A stretch of DNA of 64,000 nt from Acorus gramineus (taxonomy: Eukaryota > Streptophyta > Magnoliopsida > Acorales > Acoraceae): NCBI GenBank assembly GCA_030737835.1, contig CM060849.1:1798001-1862000 (forward strand). The letters run 5' to 3'. The notes under the pieces were generated by a model. That model had not been told where the DNA came from. It did no database searches and worked only from the letters and a program-made list of their open reading frames with translations. Position 1 is the stretch's first letter, and every line of letters begins with the position of its first letter. The translations under genes and the position numbers were made by a program. Below, in pieces: positions 44,656 through 56,692 of this stretch.

Positions 44656-45052
44656 GTGCAAGCATCCTGAGCACCCCCCCTCCACAACACCCCCCTTTCA
44701 AAATCTGATACCGACAAGCACCAGTTCTTACCATTCCATCTGGCAGTGGTGGATTCTTAGTCTACTCCTGTGACGATTGCATATTTTGAATTTAAATTTT
44801 ATTTATTTATTTCTAAAAAAAAAAATATTCATTGCATACATAATTTCATTTCAATCAAATTTCAATGTTTAATTATTTTTTTTTAATGTATAAGATATTA
44901 TATTAGAATATGTGGGTGTGTGTAAATGAAATAGGGGTGTTGGGTTCAGCCCATGATGGGCCTTATGAGGGAAACCAAAGAGGGCCCATATGCATGGGAA
45001 ATCATGCACGTGAGCAGTGCATACAATTTCCTTATATGGCATCTCTTCTCCT

Positions 45053-45059
45053 CTATATA
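45053..45059 (+). promoter_or_regulatory. Candidate TATA box in solo LTR
   Basis: CTCCTCTATATAGTCACC, followed 65 bp later by an AG microsatellite, is a normal arrangement for a plant Pol II leader. Confidence 0.6.
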
Positions 45060-45114
45060 GTCACCCTTAATGAAAAAAAAAATTAGGGTGAGCCGCTGTG
45101 TATTCTATTAGGCG

Positions 45115-45120
<6 letters not shown>

Positions 45121-45158
<38 letters not shown>
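45121..45158. repeat. (AG)19 microsatellite
   Basis: An uninterrupted AG run just downstream of the TATA box, ending at GGTACTCTTCTTACC. Confidence 0.95.
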
Positions 45159-45161
<3 letters not shown>

Positions 45162-48100
45162 CTCTTCTTACCTTTTGATTTTCTTCTAAATCATTGTTAT
45201 TTTTTTTGTGATATTGGATTTATGTTTGGGTTATTAAGTTTTTATTTATTTATTTATTTATTTATTTTAAAGATAAAATTAGGGTTTTTATTTATTTTAA
45301 GAATTTAATATATTTTTATGTTATGGGATTTTTAGTTTTGATCAAGTTAGAATTTTGATATATATATTCCTGTTGTTAGATTCTTATGATTTTATAAAAA
45401 AAAAAACAAGGGTTTGATTTTTATTTATTATTATTAGATGTATGTTGGATATTTGGATTTTATTTTAGTTTTTATAAACTTAGGGTTTCGATTTATTATT
45501 TATTTTAAAGATTAGATCTGTGTTTAGATTTCTAAAATATGAGTTTTTAATCATACGAGGGTTATGATTTATACAAATACATGATAAGTTTTATATATTT
45601 TCAACTTTTATCAATTAATAATTATGTTTATAAAAAAAAAATGTATGTTTTCATAGTATTTTATGAATTTTTGTTATTTTATTATTATTTTGAATTTCTG
45701 GATTTTTTTTTTTATTGTTTTCTGTTTTGTCTTTTCTGGTTTTTGTCTTTTCTGGTTTCGTCTTTTAGTGCCTGGTTATATGGTAAATAGGTTTTTGATC
45801 ATCTTTTTAGGTTGTGTGTTGTATATGTGGATATGGGTCTATATTGTTGAGTAAAAATTTATACCCATTAATTATGGATAGATATTTAGGTCTTGGACGT
45901 AGGCTTAAATAATGGATTTTAATCAATCATTTGTATGGTTCATCTAGGTTCTAATTGCGAGCTTCGTTCTCCGGACCTAGGATCCATTCAAGGTGAGTGG
46001 GCTTACCGACCTATTCATATGGGTTCTTACCCTAGAACCATGTATTCTTGATTCTCAAATGTCGATTTAGATTAATTTTTTTCTAGCGATATTATAAGTT
46101 ATTCATGCATTTATATTATGATAACTATGCATGATTTTATTGTTGTACATATTGTAAAAATTGCATCATTTATTAAATAAAGTTGCATGATTTAATTCCT
46201 TCATCGTGTCATTTAAATAGCATGAATTATGCTATTCATGTTTCAAAAAATTATTATAATACAATTTCTGATGCTTATGTTTTTGAAATAATATTTGGAT
46301 TAAATATTATCATTTTTGAGATTTTTGAAAAAATTTAAAACTAGTGGAGGCAACCTAGTCCTAAAAGATTTTATTCAGATGCACATCATAGCATATTTCA
46401 AGAACAAATCCCCCCGTTGTATTTCGCCTTTGGGGAGGAAGGTCTAGGACTCGAAGAGTCCTAAGATCGGTGAGGGGTGTGGTAAAGCATTCCTTGCAGC
46501 GGCAGATTTCTTCGTTTAGAGTTTGCAGCAACCGGGGCATCCTGTGCTGGTGTTCTCGTAGTGATGGCAGCGGCGACCCATCAGCGTCTTCTAGATCTGA
46601 CGTCTCCTCGAGGGAGCTTTTTGAGCGATTTAGTCGCTTGGGGTTTGGCACACCTGTTTTGGGGGAACGGTTCTTCCGATTGAGAACCCTACCCGGTCAC
46701 ACCATTTAAACTATATGATTTCTATAACGTGGGCCAAGGATTGGGCCACGTGATTGCATTAAAATACTTTTATGTTCATGATCATGATTTTAAATTGATT
46801 TATCAAAGGAAATTCTGGTTTTTTCACATAACTTTATTTTTTTATATATATAATTGTCATATGAGATAATATGTCTGTGAGTCTATTCACTGAGTTAATC
46901 GCTCACCCTATTCCAAATGGCTGGTTGTTTCATAACCAGGTAGTTCATCTTCTGAGGATCAAGACAAAGCTTGAACTTTTCATACACTTCAGGGATCTCG
47001 AGGTCGCAGTGTTGGAAAATAAATAATAGTCGTAGCCGACTATTTGGTTTTATTTTAGTTAGATGGCTCCCATAGGGGTGGTTTAGTATGTCTTTTCATT
47101 TTAGTATTTTGTTTCCGTCAAACTCTGATATTTTGTATGACCATGAGTGGTTTGGAAATTTGGGATATTGTTTTAATGTTTTATCATTTCCAGTTTTATT
47201 ATATTAGTATGTTGAGAAAAAAAAAAAAAAGGGTGCACATTTTGGTTTTGTGTTTTATATAGGTGTGGTAGCGACCCGTTTACCGTCCGATTAGCGGTTA
47301 GGTAAATAGGGGCGTTACAACTCCGATGCGTCGCGGCTGGGTTTGGGTTGCGTCCTGATGCAGTACGGTAAGGTTGTTGCTTACGCGTCGCGTCAGTTGA
47401 AGCCCCATGAGCAGAATTACCCCACCCACGACTTGGAGTTAACAGCGATCATCTTGCGCTGAAGATATGGAGGCACTACCTCTATGGTGAGGAGTTCGAG
47501 CTCTTCACGGATCACAAGAGCCTGACTTATTTGCAGTCCCAGCCGAAGCACAACATGCGTCAGCGACGTTGGGTCGAGTTCCTAAAGGACTATGATTTGT
47601 GACATCGCTTACCATCCGGGTAAGGTGATTGTCGTGGCAGATCCTCTTAGCAGGCAGCCCTTGGGCATGGCCACCCACTTGGCTGTACGTCATTGGAGGC
47701 ATCTAGAGGAGGCCGCTTGCTGGATCAGCGTTCAGGAGCCGCCTACTGGTGGCTTTTTGGCTAGGCTAGTGGTGCAGCCCATGCTCCTTGACGAGATCCG
47801 CATGGCACAGAGGCGGGATCCTCACTTTCTGGTCCTTTCTGAAGGCGTCGCTCGAGGCGAGCAACCGGATTACCATATTCACGAGGACGGAATCCTGTGG
47901 TTCAGAGACCGGGTATGTATTCCTAACGACGTAGAGCTGAAGCAGAAGATCTTGGACGAGGCCCATCGTTTGAGGTAGACAATGCATCCTGGTGGCACGA
48001 AAATGTACAGGGGCCTTCATCGTGGCTACTGGTGGCGCAAGATGAAGGCGGATGTTGGCCGTTTCGTTGCCCATTGCTTGGTATGCCAGCAGGTGAAGTT

Positions 48101-49249
48101 GGAGCATCAACGTCCTGCGGGGAAGCTGTAGTCCATTGAGATTCCTCAGTGGAAGTGGGAGCAGATCACCATGGACTTCGTTTCGGGTTTGTCGAGGTCA
48201 CGTTCGGGTCGCGATGCCATCTAGGTGATCGTCGACCGACTGACTAAGTCCTCTCATTTCCTCCCCATCCGACTCACCGATTCTCTGGACACCCTAGCGC
48301 AGTTGTTTGTCTCTGAGTTTGTTTGTCTCCATGGCACTCCATTCAGCATCATTTCTAATTGAGACGCAAGGTTTACTTTGAGGTTCTGGCGTAGCCTCCA
48401 GCACGCCCTTGGTACGAACCTTCACTTCAGTACAGCGTTTCATCCACAGACAGATGGCCAGTTGAAGAGGACGATACAGACCCTGAAGGACATGCTGCAT
48501 GCCTGCATTCTCGACTTCGGAGGCAGTTGGGAGGGGCATCTCCCATTGAAGGAGTTTGCCTACAACAACAGCTACCACTCGAGTATTCAGATGGCACCGT
48601 ATGAGGCACTCTATGGCCGGAGCTGCAGATCTCCCTTGTGTTGGATGAGGTCAAAGAGTGCCAGTTGGAGGGACTAGAGATTGTCCGTCAAACTTCAGAG
48701 AAGGTCAAGATGATTTGTGAGTGTATCCGCACCACCCAGAGCCATCAGAAGAGCTACGCCGATCATCGTCGCTGGGAGCTCACCTTCGAGGTGGGTGACC
48801 CTGTTTTCCTAAAGGTGTCCTCATCGAAGGGCATCTTTCATTTCGGTGTGCGGGGCAAGTTGAGTCCGCGTTTCATCGGCCCGTTTCTCGTCCTTGAGCG
48901 GATTGGAGAGGTGGCCTATCGCATAGCCTTGCCCCCACAGTTAGCTCACGCCCATGACGTCTTCCACGTCTCTCAGCTGAGGCAGTACGTCCGCCATCCT
49001 GCTCATGTCATTCCGTTCAAGCCGTTCATCTTTGAACCAGACTTGTCGTTCGTGGAGCAGCCGATCGAGATCCTGGACCGGTGTGAGAAGAGGCTCCGTA
49101 CCAAGACCATTCAATTGGTTAAGGTGCGTTGGCAGCACCGTTCTGCTGCCGAGGCCAACTGGGAGCTCGGGGACGCCATGCGTGATGCATACCCACATCT
49201 TTTCCCTTCATAGATGTTTTTGTTTTAAATTCTGTGGACAAAATTTCCT

Positions 49250-49262
49250 AAGGCGGGGAGAA
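49250..49262 (+). promoter_or_regulatory. Polypurine tract
   Basis: AAGGCGGGGAGAA directly precedes the LTR start TGTTATATATGTGTAAC. One C interrupts the G run compared with the tracts at 8572, 12305 and 53964. Confidence 0.88.
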
Positions 49263-50336
49263 TGTTATATATGTGTAACTTTTAGCCTATTGGTTATATC
49301 TGGGTCATTTCTGACCATTTTTTTTCTTTTTCGATTGGAGTCGCTAAAATTTTGGAATTTAGCTATCTACGTGAGTTTGAATACTCCGATTGGAGATCTA
49401 ACTGCATATTATGGGTCCTGATACCGTTTTGTACTACCCATAAAAATTTTATCGAATTACGGTTGCGTTTTAGAAAATTATGCAGTTTTGAATCGTATCC
49501 GGGTTTTGGTCGATGCTGGTTGTCGGGGGGGATTGTTACCAAGTCAATTGGAGACTGTCACAAGTCAAAGAAGACCATTGACCAAGGTCAAATGGTTTTG
49601 TCCTATAGCTTGGTTGAGTTGACTTGTCAAAGCTCCCACCAACTCACTTTTTCCCTATTTAAAGCCCCTATTTGTGAGTGACTTTTACTCTCTCTCCCCC
49701 CTCTCTCCCTCAACGTGGCCTCCTCTTCACTCTCTCTTTTTTTGCTCCTTTTGTTGGTTTTTAAGGAGAAGAAGAAGAAATAGAAGGAGAAGGTGAAGGT
49801 GAAGGTGAAAAAGAAAAAGAAGTGAAAGGTAGGTGTTTGTGCTTGTGTGTTCATGTATTGTTGGTGTGCTTTGTTTCCCCTTCTCTCAAGCTTCCTCTCA
49901 TACCATTTTCCCCCTATTTTCAGCCATGAAAGGCTTGAAGAGGTGGTGGTAGTGGTGGTGGTGGTTGAGGTGGCCATGGGTGCGTAGAGAGCCCCGCATC
50001 TCCCCCTTTCCACTCTTTTTGGTAAGCCTTTCCCCTTCTTTTCCTTGATTTTCCTTTTTTTAGGGGCTGTTAGGGAGTCATGCATGCTAGGTTTATAGGT
50101 TAGGGTGTGTGGGAGGGCTAGGGGGGGGGGAGGTTAAAGGGGTCTGTGCACGCTCGCAGTTGGGCGCGTGCGCGTGCGCGCAGAGCGTGCACATAGGTTC
50201 GTGCGGGCGCTGGCAGACTAGCGCGTAGGTTCGCGCGTGCGCGTAGTATGCACCCGGTTATTAATGCAGGTTTAATCATGCTAGATATTACTAACATAGG
50301 GAGGTAGTACTATAAATAGGGACTACCTAAGGCATG

Positions 50337-53300
50337 TGTCACGCCCCAAGGCGACCGTCCCCGAGACGTGGCAATAATAAATAATATCAGCTATCAATAC
50401 CTGAGGTCAATAAGGACACCAACAACAATACACAAGGCGGCAAAGCAAGATAATGATAACTGACTGAAAAGCGGAAGCATAATATATAACAATGTCTGTA
50501 AATCAAAAACATTATTACAGACCCGAATACACAATCAATGTCCTGTGGAAGCCAAGTCTAGACCAAAGAAAATACAACCTGTGCCACATGCACGATTTAC
50601 AAAGCATAAAATGACTCTAGGAATGCTGACAGCCTTGCACACGCCACCCGCCAGCAGACGCTCCACGCCCATAAGACCACGCCACAGGAAGCTCCAGCTC
50701 CACGCCCAACACTGCCCCTGAAAAGAAACAGTATGCGAGGGGTGAGCTACAAGCTCAGTGAGTGGCTGGAAACCAATCACCATTCTACAGTTCAATACAC
50801 AATCAATTTCCTTTCAAGGAAAACATGGGTAGTAACCAATGGATAACTAGGTCACGCGGCGGCGTGACCAACCTCACCCCCACCCTCACTCCCGAAGGGA
50901 GTCTTTTGGGACTTATGGGGAGAGACCATACCGTCGGTCGAAGAGACCCGGATTTACTGGTCTAGAGACCATGCCGTCAGTCGAAGAGACCCGGATTTAC
51001 TGGTCTACTCAACACTACTGGATCATCTACATCTAGATAATCGCCCATCGATGTCCTTCAACATCCATCACGAGACCGGACCCAACATCTATGGGAACGG
51101 TCGAACAACGAATGGGTCACGAGGCGACGCGTCTTCGCCTCATCCACACCCTCACTCCTGAAAGGAGACATCTTGGGACTTTGGGAGAGACTTAGACTGC
51201 TCTACACCCCTGGTCCACCGGTAGCCTCTCCCACCCTCGTGGCCTCCGCCTAGTCCTCTGACAGGTATAGCCAACGCCGGGGAGTTCCTACATCGGATCC
51301 AACGAAGGGGAGAACGATTCCACGCTCGCGACATCATTCGTTAACCCTCTCCCGGGTAGTATCTACAACCCGATCTCCTCAACTCACCGCTCTACACCCT
51401 TGGTCCACCGGTAGCCTCTCCCACCCTCGTGGCCTCCGCCTAGTCCTCTGACAGGTATAGCCAACGCCGGGGAGTTCCTACATCGGATCCAACGAAGGGG
51501 AGAACGATCCCATGTTCGCAAAGCGAAACCCAATGGAAAACAACCACTCTCGATACTCGCTCATCGAGATGTCACACACATGCATAACCACAACCAACAC
51601 ACTCATATTAACCTCAAAGTAGCCATAGTCCCTAAACGGGAGTAACTACACAAGCTAGTGGGTCGTAACATCGCCGACCCACCCCACCCTCACCCTCACC
51701 CTTTAGGGGGTGACATGGGCCTTTTGGGACTGACTAGACTGCTATTCACCCTTGGTCCCACCGGGTAGCCTCTCCCACCCTTGTAGCCTCTACCTGGTCC
51801 ATTCCCGCTATCAGTACTGTCCGACACATCGGAGGTACCTACGGACGGGAGTCCCCTGTCAGGTCAGCCATCGCCAGGGAGTTCCTACCTCGGATCCCAA
51901 CCAATAAGGAGAAGACAACCTACTCACGCGCGTACGATCCTGTTGGATCCGTCGACAACGCTTCCTAACACTACTAATGTCATGAATTCTCAAAAATTCC
52001 TCCAGGGCGCATAACTAAGATGCGGGGAAACCTATATTATAACCACAAGGTTATAATATTCTCTAAGGCATGCTTACAACAATATAAACACATAATCTCA
52101 TCTTGATTTATATAAATTAAACTAAATGGGAACATGCATAGGTCGGGGCTTTCCTAGCATGAAACATGGTGTCAGGATGCATTTCCCTAGCATACAAGAT
52201 CTAAGGTGGCATGGATATATCATATTAATCATGCATAGATCAAGGCTTTAAGTACAAGACATGGCGTCCAGGCATGTACGGGCCTCCATACACGATACAT
52301 GGATGTATATCCCTAGCATGCAAAATATCTACATATAATTAGGGGGCCCCATCGATGCGCGACGCGCGTCTACGCGGGTCGAGCGCATCCCTAGAGAGGG
52401 GGGGGGGGATTGGAATCAAACCACTCACCTTACAACCCGGGACCTCGCGCATCCCATCCGACGAGATCTGCAAGGTAGGGGCATCCAACTGGTGAGAAAC
52501 AACACAATTTACACAAAGAAATTATTAGAAATACCCAATACTCGGACAAGCATGCATACGGGCTCGCACGCATGCGAGCACGCACGTACGCACGCGAGTC
52601 CGAGTGCCTCGACACCTACCCGAACCCTCGGGCAGCCACACGCATGGCCCCCCGCACGCGCACGCACGAATGCGCACGCACGCACGCACCCCAGCACCAT
52701 CGCCTGCACGCACCGCGTGTCCAGCCCGCGCCCTCACGCAGCACCCCGCGCACGCCCCAGCACGCGCATGCACGCACACGCACGCGCGCGCCCGCACTGG
52801 TCCCCAGCCCCGCGCCCAGGCGCATGCCCAGGCACCTGCTCCGCGCACGCCCGCGCGCACTTGCGCGCACCCTCGCGCGCACCCCCCCTCGCGCCAACAC
52901 CCGCGTGCACTCCCGCGCGCACCCGCGTGCGTCTGCGCGCCCGCCAGATCCTGCCAGCGCTCGCCTGCGCTCGCCTGTGCGCGCACGCGCGCAGACCGCC
53001 CCAAACGCGCTCCCACTTCGCCCTAACCTCTTTTTAACCCTCCCCAACCCCTCACACACACCCTAACCGATCTACCTAGCATGCATGACTTTCCCACAAC
53101 CCCTTAAGCCATAAAAACCAAGAAAAGAAGGGGAGGAGCTCACCTTGGAGGGGGAACAAAAGGGGGAGGTTCGGGGGCCCTCGACGCACCCGCGACCACC
53201 TCAACCGCCACCACCACCACCACCACCTCCTCGGCCTCTCCTCAGCCCTCTATGGCTGCAATCAGTGGGGGGGGGGAAAGATCATGTAAAGGGAGCACAA

Positions 53301-53963
53301 GAGAGAGGGGATCAACAACAACAACCAAAGCTACCATCACTTCCTTCTCCACCATCTCCTTCTCTTCTTCTCTTTGAGGCATATCAACAAACACTTGGTG
53401 GGGGGCTTTGAAGGAGAGAAGAGAGACCAGATGTGAATTCGTGGGAGTGAGAAGGGAGAGAGAGAGAGAGAAAAGATATTTATCACAAATATCTAAGGGG
53501 GAATGACTAAGTCGCCCTTTGACTAGAAATTCTGCGCATGCTTCACTGGAACAGCCATAACTTCCTCGATATAGCTCCGGATTGCACAATTCCAAGTCCG
53601 TTGGAAAGCCAAGAGGATTATCTACAACTTTCATGTTTATGCCAAGATCAAATAATCTCTCCAGTTATTCCGAAATTAGAGCTAAACATAGAACAGGGCT
53701 GCTGCCAGAATTTCATCCCCGGGGTATACTTGGAAAAATACCCATAACTTTTACTACAAGAATCTAGTTGATCTAATTCCACTTCTGTACGAAAGCTAAC
53801 TCGAAACTGGACATCTCATAGTAAACTCATATTTAAACCTCTTCATCTTGGATTTTAACAAAATCAAATCCAAATACCAAATCAGGAATACATAACTTTT
53901 AGGAAAAAAAAATTATGTACCCAAATTTTCAAACAGAGCGCTCCAAATGACACAGGCACAACA
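50337..53963 (-). mobile_element. 3' LTR of the 50337-60319 element
   Basis: It starts TGTCACGCCCCAAGGCGACC and ends GACACAGGCACAACA, next to the PPT. It carries a 43-bp tandem duplication (about 50920-51005) and a second duplication of about 120 bp with a 190-bp period (51201 and 51391), both shared with the other LTR. The GC-rich tract is at 52550-52990. Confidence 0.93.
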
Positions 53964-53976
53964 TTCTTCCCCCCTT
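53964..53976 (-). promoter_or_regulatory. Polypurine tract
   Basis: Minus-strand AAGGGGGGAAGAA abuts the 3' LTR. Confidence 0.9.
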
Positions 53977-53989
53977 AGGAAATTTAGTC

Positions 53990-55640
53990 CTCGAAATTTA
54001 AGGAAACCCAAAGGGAAGACCGAAAGTACCATGCATAGACCTTTTGCTCCCAAGTGGTCTTCGCACCGGACTGGCGCTACCAACACACTATAATCAAAGG
54101 AACGGTCTTAGCGTGGAGCCTCTTCTCATGCTTGTCCTTGACCTCGATCCACTGCTCCACGAACGACAAATCCACCTCGAGGATGAGGCGGTCGAACAGA
54201 ATGACATGAGCAGGATCGTGGACATAACGCCTCGGCCATTGGACAAGGACGACGTCGTGGGCATGAGCCAGCTGTGGGGGAAAGGCTACATGATAAGCCA
54301 CCTCCCCAATCCACTCAATGACAAGAAATGGTCCCATTAAAGAGCAAACTCAGCTTGCCCCGAACGTCGAAACAGAGGGTGCCCTTTAACCAGGACACCT
54401 TCTTGAAAATATGGTCGCCAAACCCAAAGGTAAGCCCCTAGCGACAATGACCTGGGTAGCCCTTCTGTCGGTTCTGGGAGGTGCAGATGTACACACGAAC
54501 CAACCTGGCCACCGCAAGGTCAAACAACTAACTTATGGCCCCTCCAACTGGCGCTCCTCAACCATCCCAACACAAGGGAGGTATAGAATTTTGCCTGTAG
54601 AGTGCCTTTCACAGATCCATATGGGTGCTCGAATGACAATCGTCTTGCAGGCATACCCCAACAAATGGGTGGTGCCTCACCCAACTGCCCTCATCATCGA
54701 GCACGCAGGCACTTAGCATGTCCTCCAAGGTCTGAATCGTCCTCTTTGTCTGGCTGTCCATCGGCGATGAAACGCTATACTTAAATGGAGGCTCGCGCCA
54801 AAGGCTGCGCCACAACCTCAAAGTAACCCTCGCGTCTCAACCAAAAATAGCACCGACTGGAGTGCCATGAAGACGAACAATCGCGAAGGTGAAAACCCAC
54901 GTCAAGGCGTCCAGAGACTCAATCAGTCGGGTTAGGGAGGGAAGCGCGGACTTAGTCAGTCGGTCAATGATCACCTAGACGGCGTCGTGACCCGAACGTG
55001 ACATTAGCGAGTCCGCAACAATCCCTGATAACCCACTCCCACGTCCACTGAGGAATCTCGATGGACTGACGCTTTCCACTCAATGATGATTCTCGAACTT
55101 TGCCTGAGGGCATGCCAACCTGGGGAAACAAGGTCACCCACATCACCTTTTTCATTGCACTACTAGCAATCTCTATGAAGACTACCTCAAAGTAGTCCAC
55201 GGAACCCAATAAAACTTTTGAGATCCTCGAAGGCATCCGGCGCATTCGTCAACCCCGACGGCAGTACTTAAAACTCGTAGTGCCTGAACGGTCACGAAAG
55301 GCCATCTACGGGATGTCCAACTCTCGGATCTCTAACTTGTGGTACCCTTGTGCGAAGATCGATCTAACAGCAGACACTCGCTCCCAGAGCTAGTCAAATA
55401 GATCATCAATTCGCGGCAAAGGTAATTGATCTTCAACCTCCACGGGGAGATCAAAACAACACCACGAACAATTAAGTCCAGATTCTGCTCCTCGAGCATG
55501 TCTGGCGCTCATGATGACACTTACACGCTTGGTAAGCCGCTCAACCGCACTTAATCCACAAGACACGCAATAAGGGGTCATCGGACCTCGACAATGCCTA
55601 TGCGACGTCATCTATCTGATAGGGCAGTTGAGTCCCATCA
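53990..55640 (-). pseudogene. pol: Very decayed chromovirus pol remnants
   Basis: Short similar stretches in the expected order survive on the minus strand: an integrase end (GPFLVIEWIGEVAYHVA, AHDV, YVHDPAHVI, DLSFVEQWIE, about 54077-54337), an integrase core piece ([18 protein letters not shown], about 54720) and an RT piece ([11 protein letters not shown], about 55390-55425). No frame stays open for a domain, RNase H is not recognisable, and the spacing shows large deletions. The decay is far greater than the divergence between the element's two LTRs, so it predates the insertion. Confidence 0.75.
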
Positions 55641-56673
55641 CGAACGCTAGCATCGCGTCTCCTTATTTGCGACCAATGTGGGGCAAAACGCGACAGTATC
55701 CACAACTGTGCTTCACATGCCACCAGAGATAGGTCGCTCATCTACAACCATTGGAACTCCAGCATCCTGCACTCCATGGGCAGATTCATCACAGGGAGTC
55801 CACGCTCTCGACATCATTTAGCAGCACTCTCCCGGTGTGGCCTCTACCTGGTAGCCTCCCAAGCCCGCTATCTCTGCCATATGGGCGCACCAACAAGCAT
55901 AGCATCTGGGAGCACCTCACAGGGCTCTGGCCTCTACCGGGCAGCTACAACGCACAATGATATATCGAAGCGACTCCAGATGCCACTATGGAACCCTGTC
56001 CACTAGCGATCACCTACTGAGCTACAACAGGACGCACCCAATCCCAATCGTACGCATCACCACTCGCTACAGCACCTTCCAAGTGAGAGGGAAAAATCCA
56101 CCATCAATTTGATGCTTCTAAGGTAGTCCTTGACTGGGAAAAGAAACCTTGGCAGGGCACCATGAGGTCCCGATATAGGATATCCCGACAACCAAACAAG
56201 GAACACGGAGTACCCTAGCCCGGGTCTCAACGCTGACCCTGCAAGGCCCCTTAATCCTGAGTAGGAAGTCTAGAAGAAGACATCATCCCTTAATGAGCAA
56301 TACGCCACATCCTCAACACTTTACACTGGCGCCGCACGCGAACTCCATGGTTACCAGCGATACCGATACACAGGAAAGAGCTCCATTATTGAGACGCAAT
56401 CCATACCTTAGAATTGCAAACAATTCATCATTATCACACTACTGGGCATAAATCTCCTACCCAACCCTTAATCCTGCACAAGAGATCTAACAACTGACCG
56501 TAACCAGTCGACTCAGTCGACAACTTAAGGGTGGGTCCAGGGGGTCACGTCCACGTCAACGGATGCGAGGAGGCATGTCAGCAACCTAGGATAACCTCTA
56601 ACACAAGAGGACTCGAATGACAATCCTACGACTCATCATCTATATGACTAGACTTAGGCTCTGACAGGACCAG
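55641..56673. other. Non-coding interior of the LARD-like element
   Basis: I see no gene. 55780-55930 resembles LTR sequence (CTCTCGACATCATTTAGC...CTCCCGGTGTGGCCTCTACCTGG), and a copy of the small module is at 56135-56252. The last part (56600-56673) is the leader next to the PBS, with the CTCTGACAGGACCAGGCTC repeat also seen in reverse at 18060-18085. Confidence 0.65.
56135..56252. repeat. Copy of the 120-bp module outside an LTR
   Basis: It shares CCGACAACCAAACAAGGAAC and the GGCCCC end with the LTR copies, but its flanks are CCTTGAC and AATCCTG rather than ATAATATTAT. The surrounding DNA is element interior, so it is an independent location. Confidence 0.75.
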
Positions 56674-56685
56674 GCTCTGATACCA
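56674..56685 (-). promoter_or_regulatory. Primer binding site for initiator Met tRNA
   Basis: Minus-strand TGGTATCAGAGC lies 7 bp from the LTR end at 56693, as in the copy at 18056. Confidence 0.95.
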
Positions 56686-56692
56686 CCTTTAT

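Larger units (their letters stand above)
44769..47319 (+). mobile_element. Solo LTR (2551 bp) of a different family, duplication ACTCC
   Basis: It starts TGTGACGATTGCATATT and ends GGGGCGTTACA, flanked by ACTCC at 44764-44768 and 47320-47324, inside the RNase H code of a chromovirus. It is AT-rich and unlike the other LTRs overall. Orientation is taken as plus because the TATA box (45053), GTGAGTGGG (45993), the TTCACTGAG/GCTCACCC pair (46886-46908) and the CAG before TTCATCTTCTGAGG (46940) come in the same order as in plus-oriented Tekay-like LTRs. No reliable gene inside; the open frame at 46361-46651 is isolated and without recognisable motifs. Confidence 0.94.
44705..49213 (+). pseudogene. 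pol: Chromovirus pol (RNase H to chromodomain-like end), split and decayed
   Basis: A short RNase H start (about 44705-44768, PV/L-LTIP region) is cut by the solo LTR 44769-47319 and resumes at 47320 with [17 protein letters not shown]. It continues through [16 protein letters not shown], the integrase finger (CLVCQQVK), [26 protein letters not shown] and [11 protein letters not shown] to KVRWQHRSAAEANWELGDAM...YPHLFPS. Defects: frameshifts near 47455 and 47600, a stop after EAHRLR (47976), TAG at about 48129 and 48223, a TGA replacing part of the SDRDARF box (48360), a frameshift near 48650, and Glu to Lys at the catalytic position (QLKRT). It is clearly dead. PPT and LTR follow in the right order. 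Gag, protease and RT are absent on the left. Confidence 0.92.

Noticed and set aside
46361..46709. Possible small gene in the solo LTR (two opposite frames of 79 and 96 codons)
   Set aside because: Opposing frames, no recognised motif, and inside a solo LTR with a clean duplication. It may be part of an LTR transcript but I cannot support a protein.
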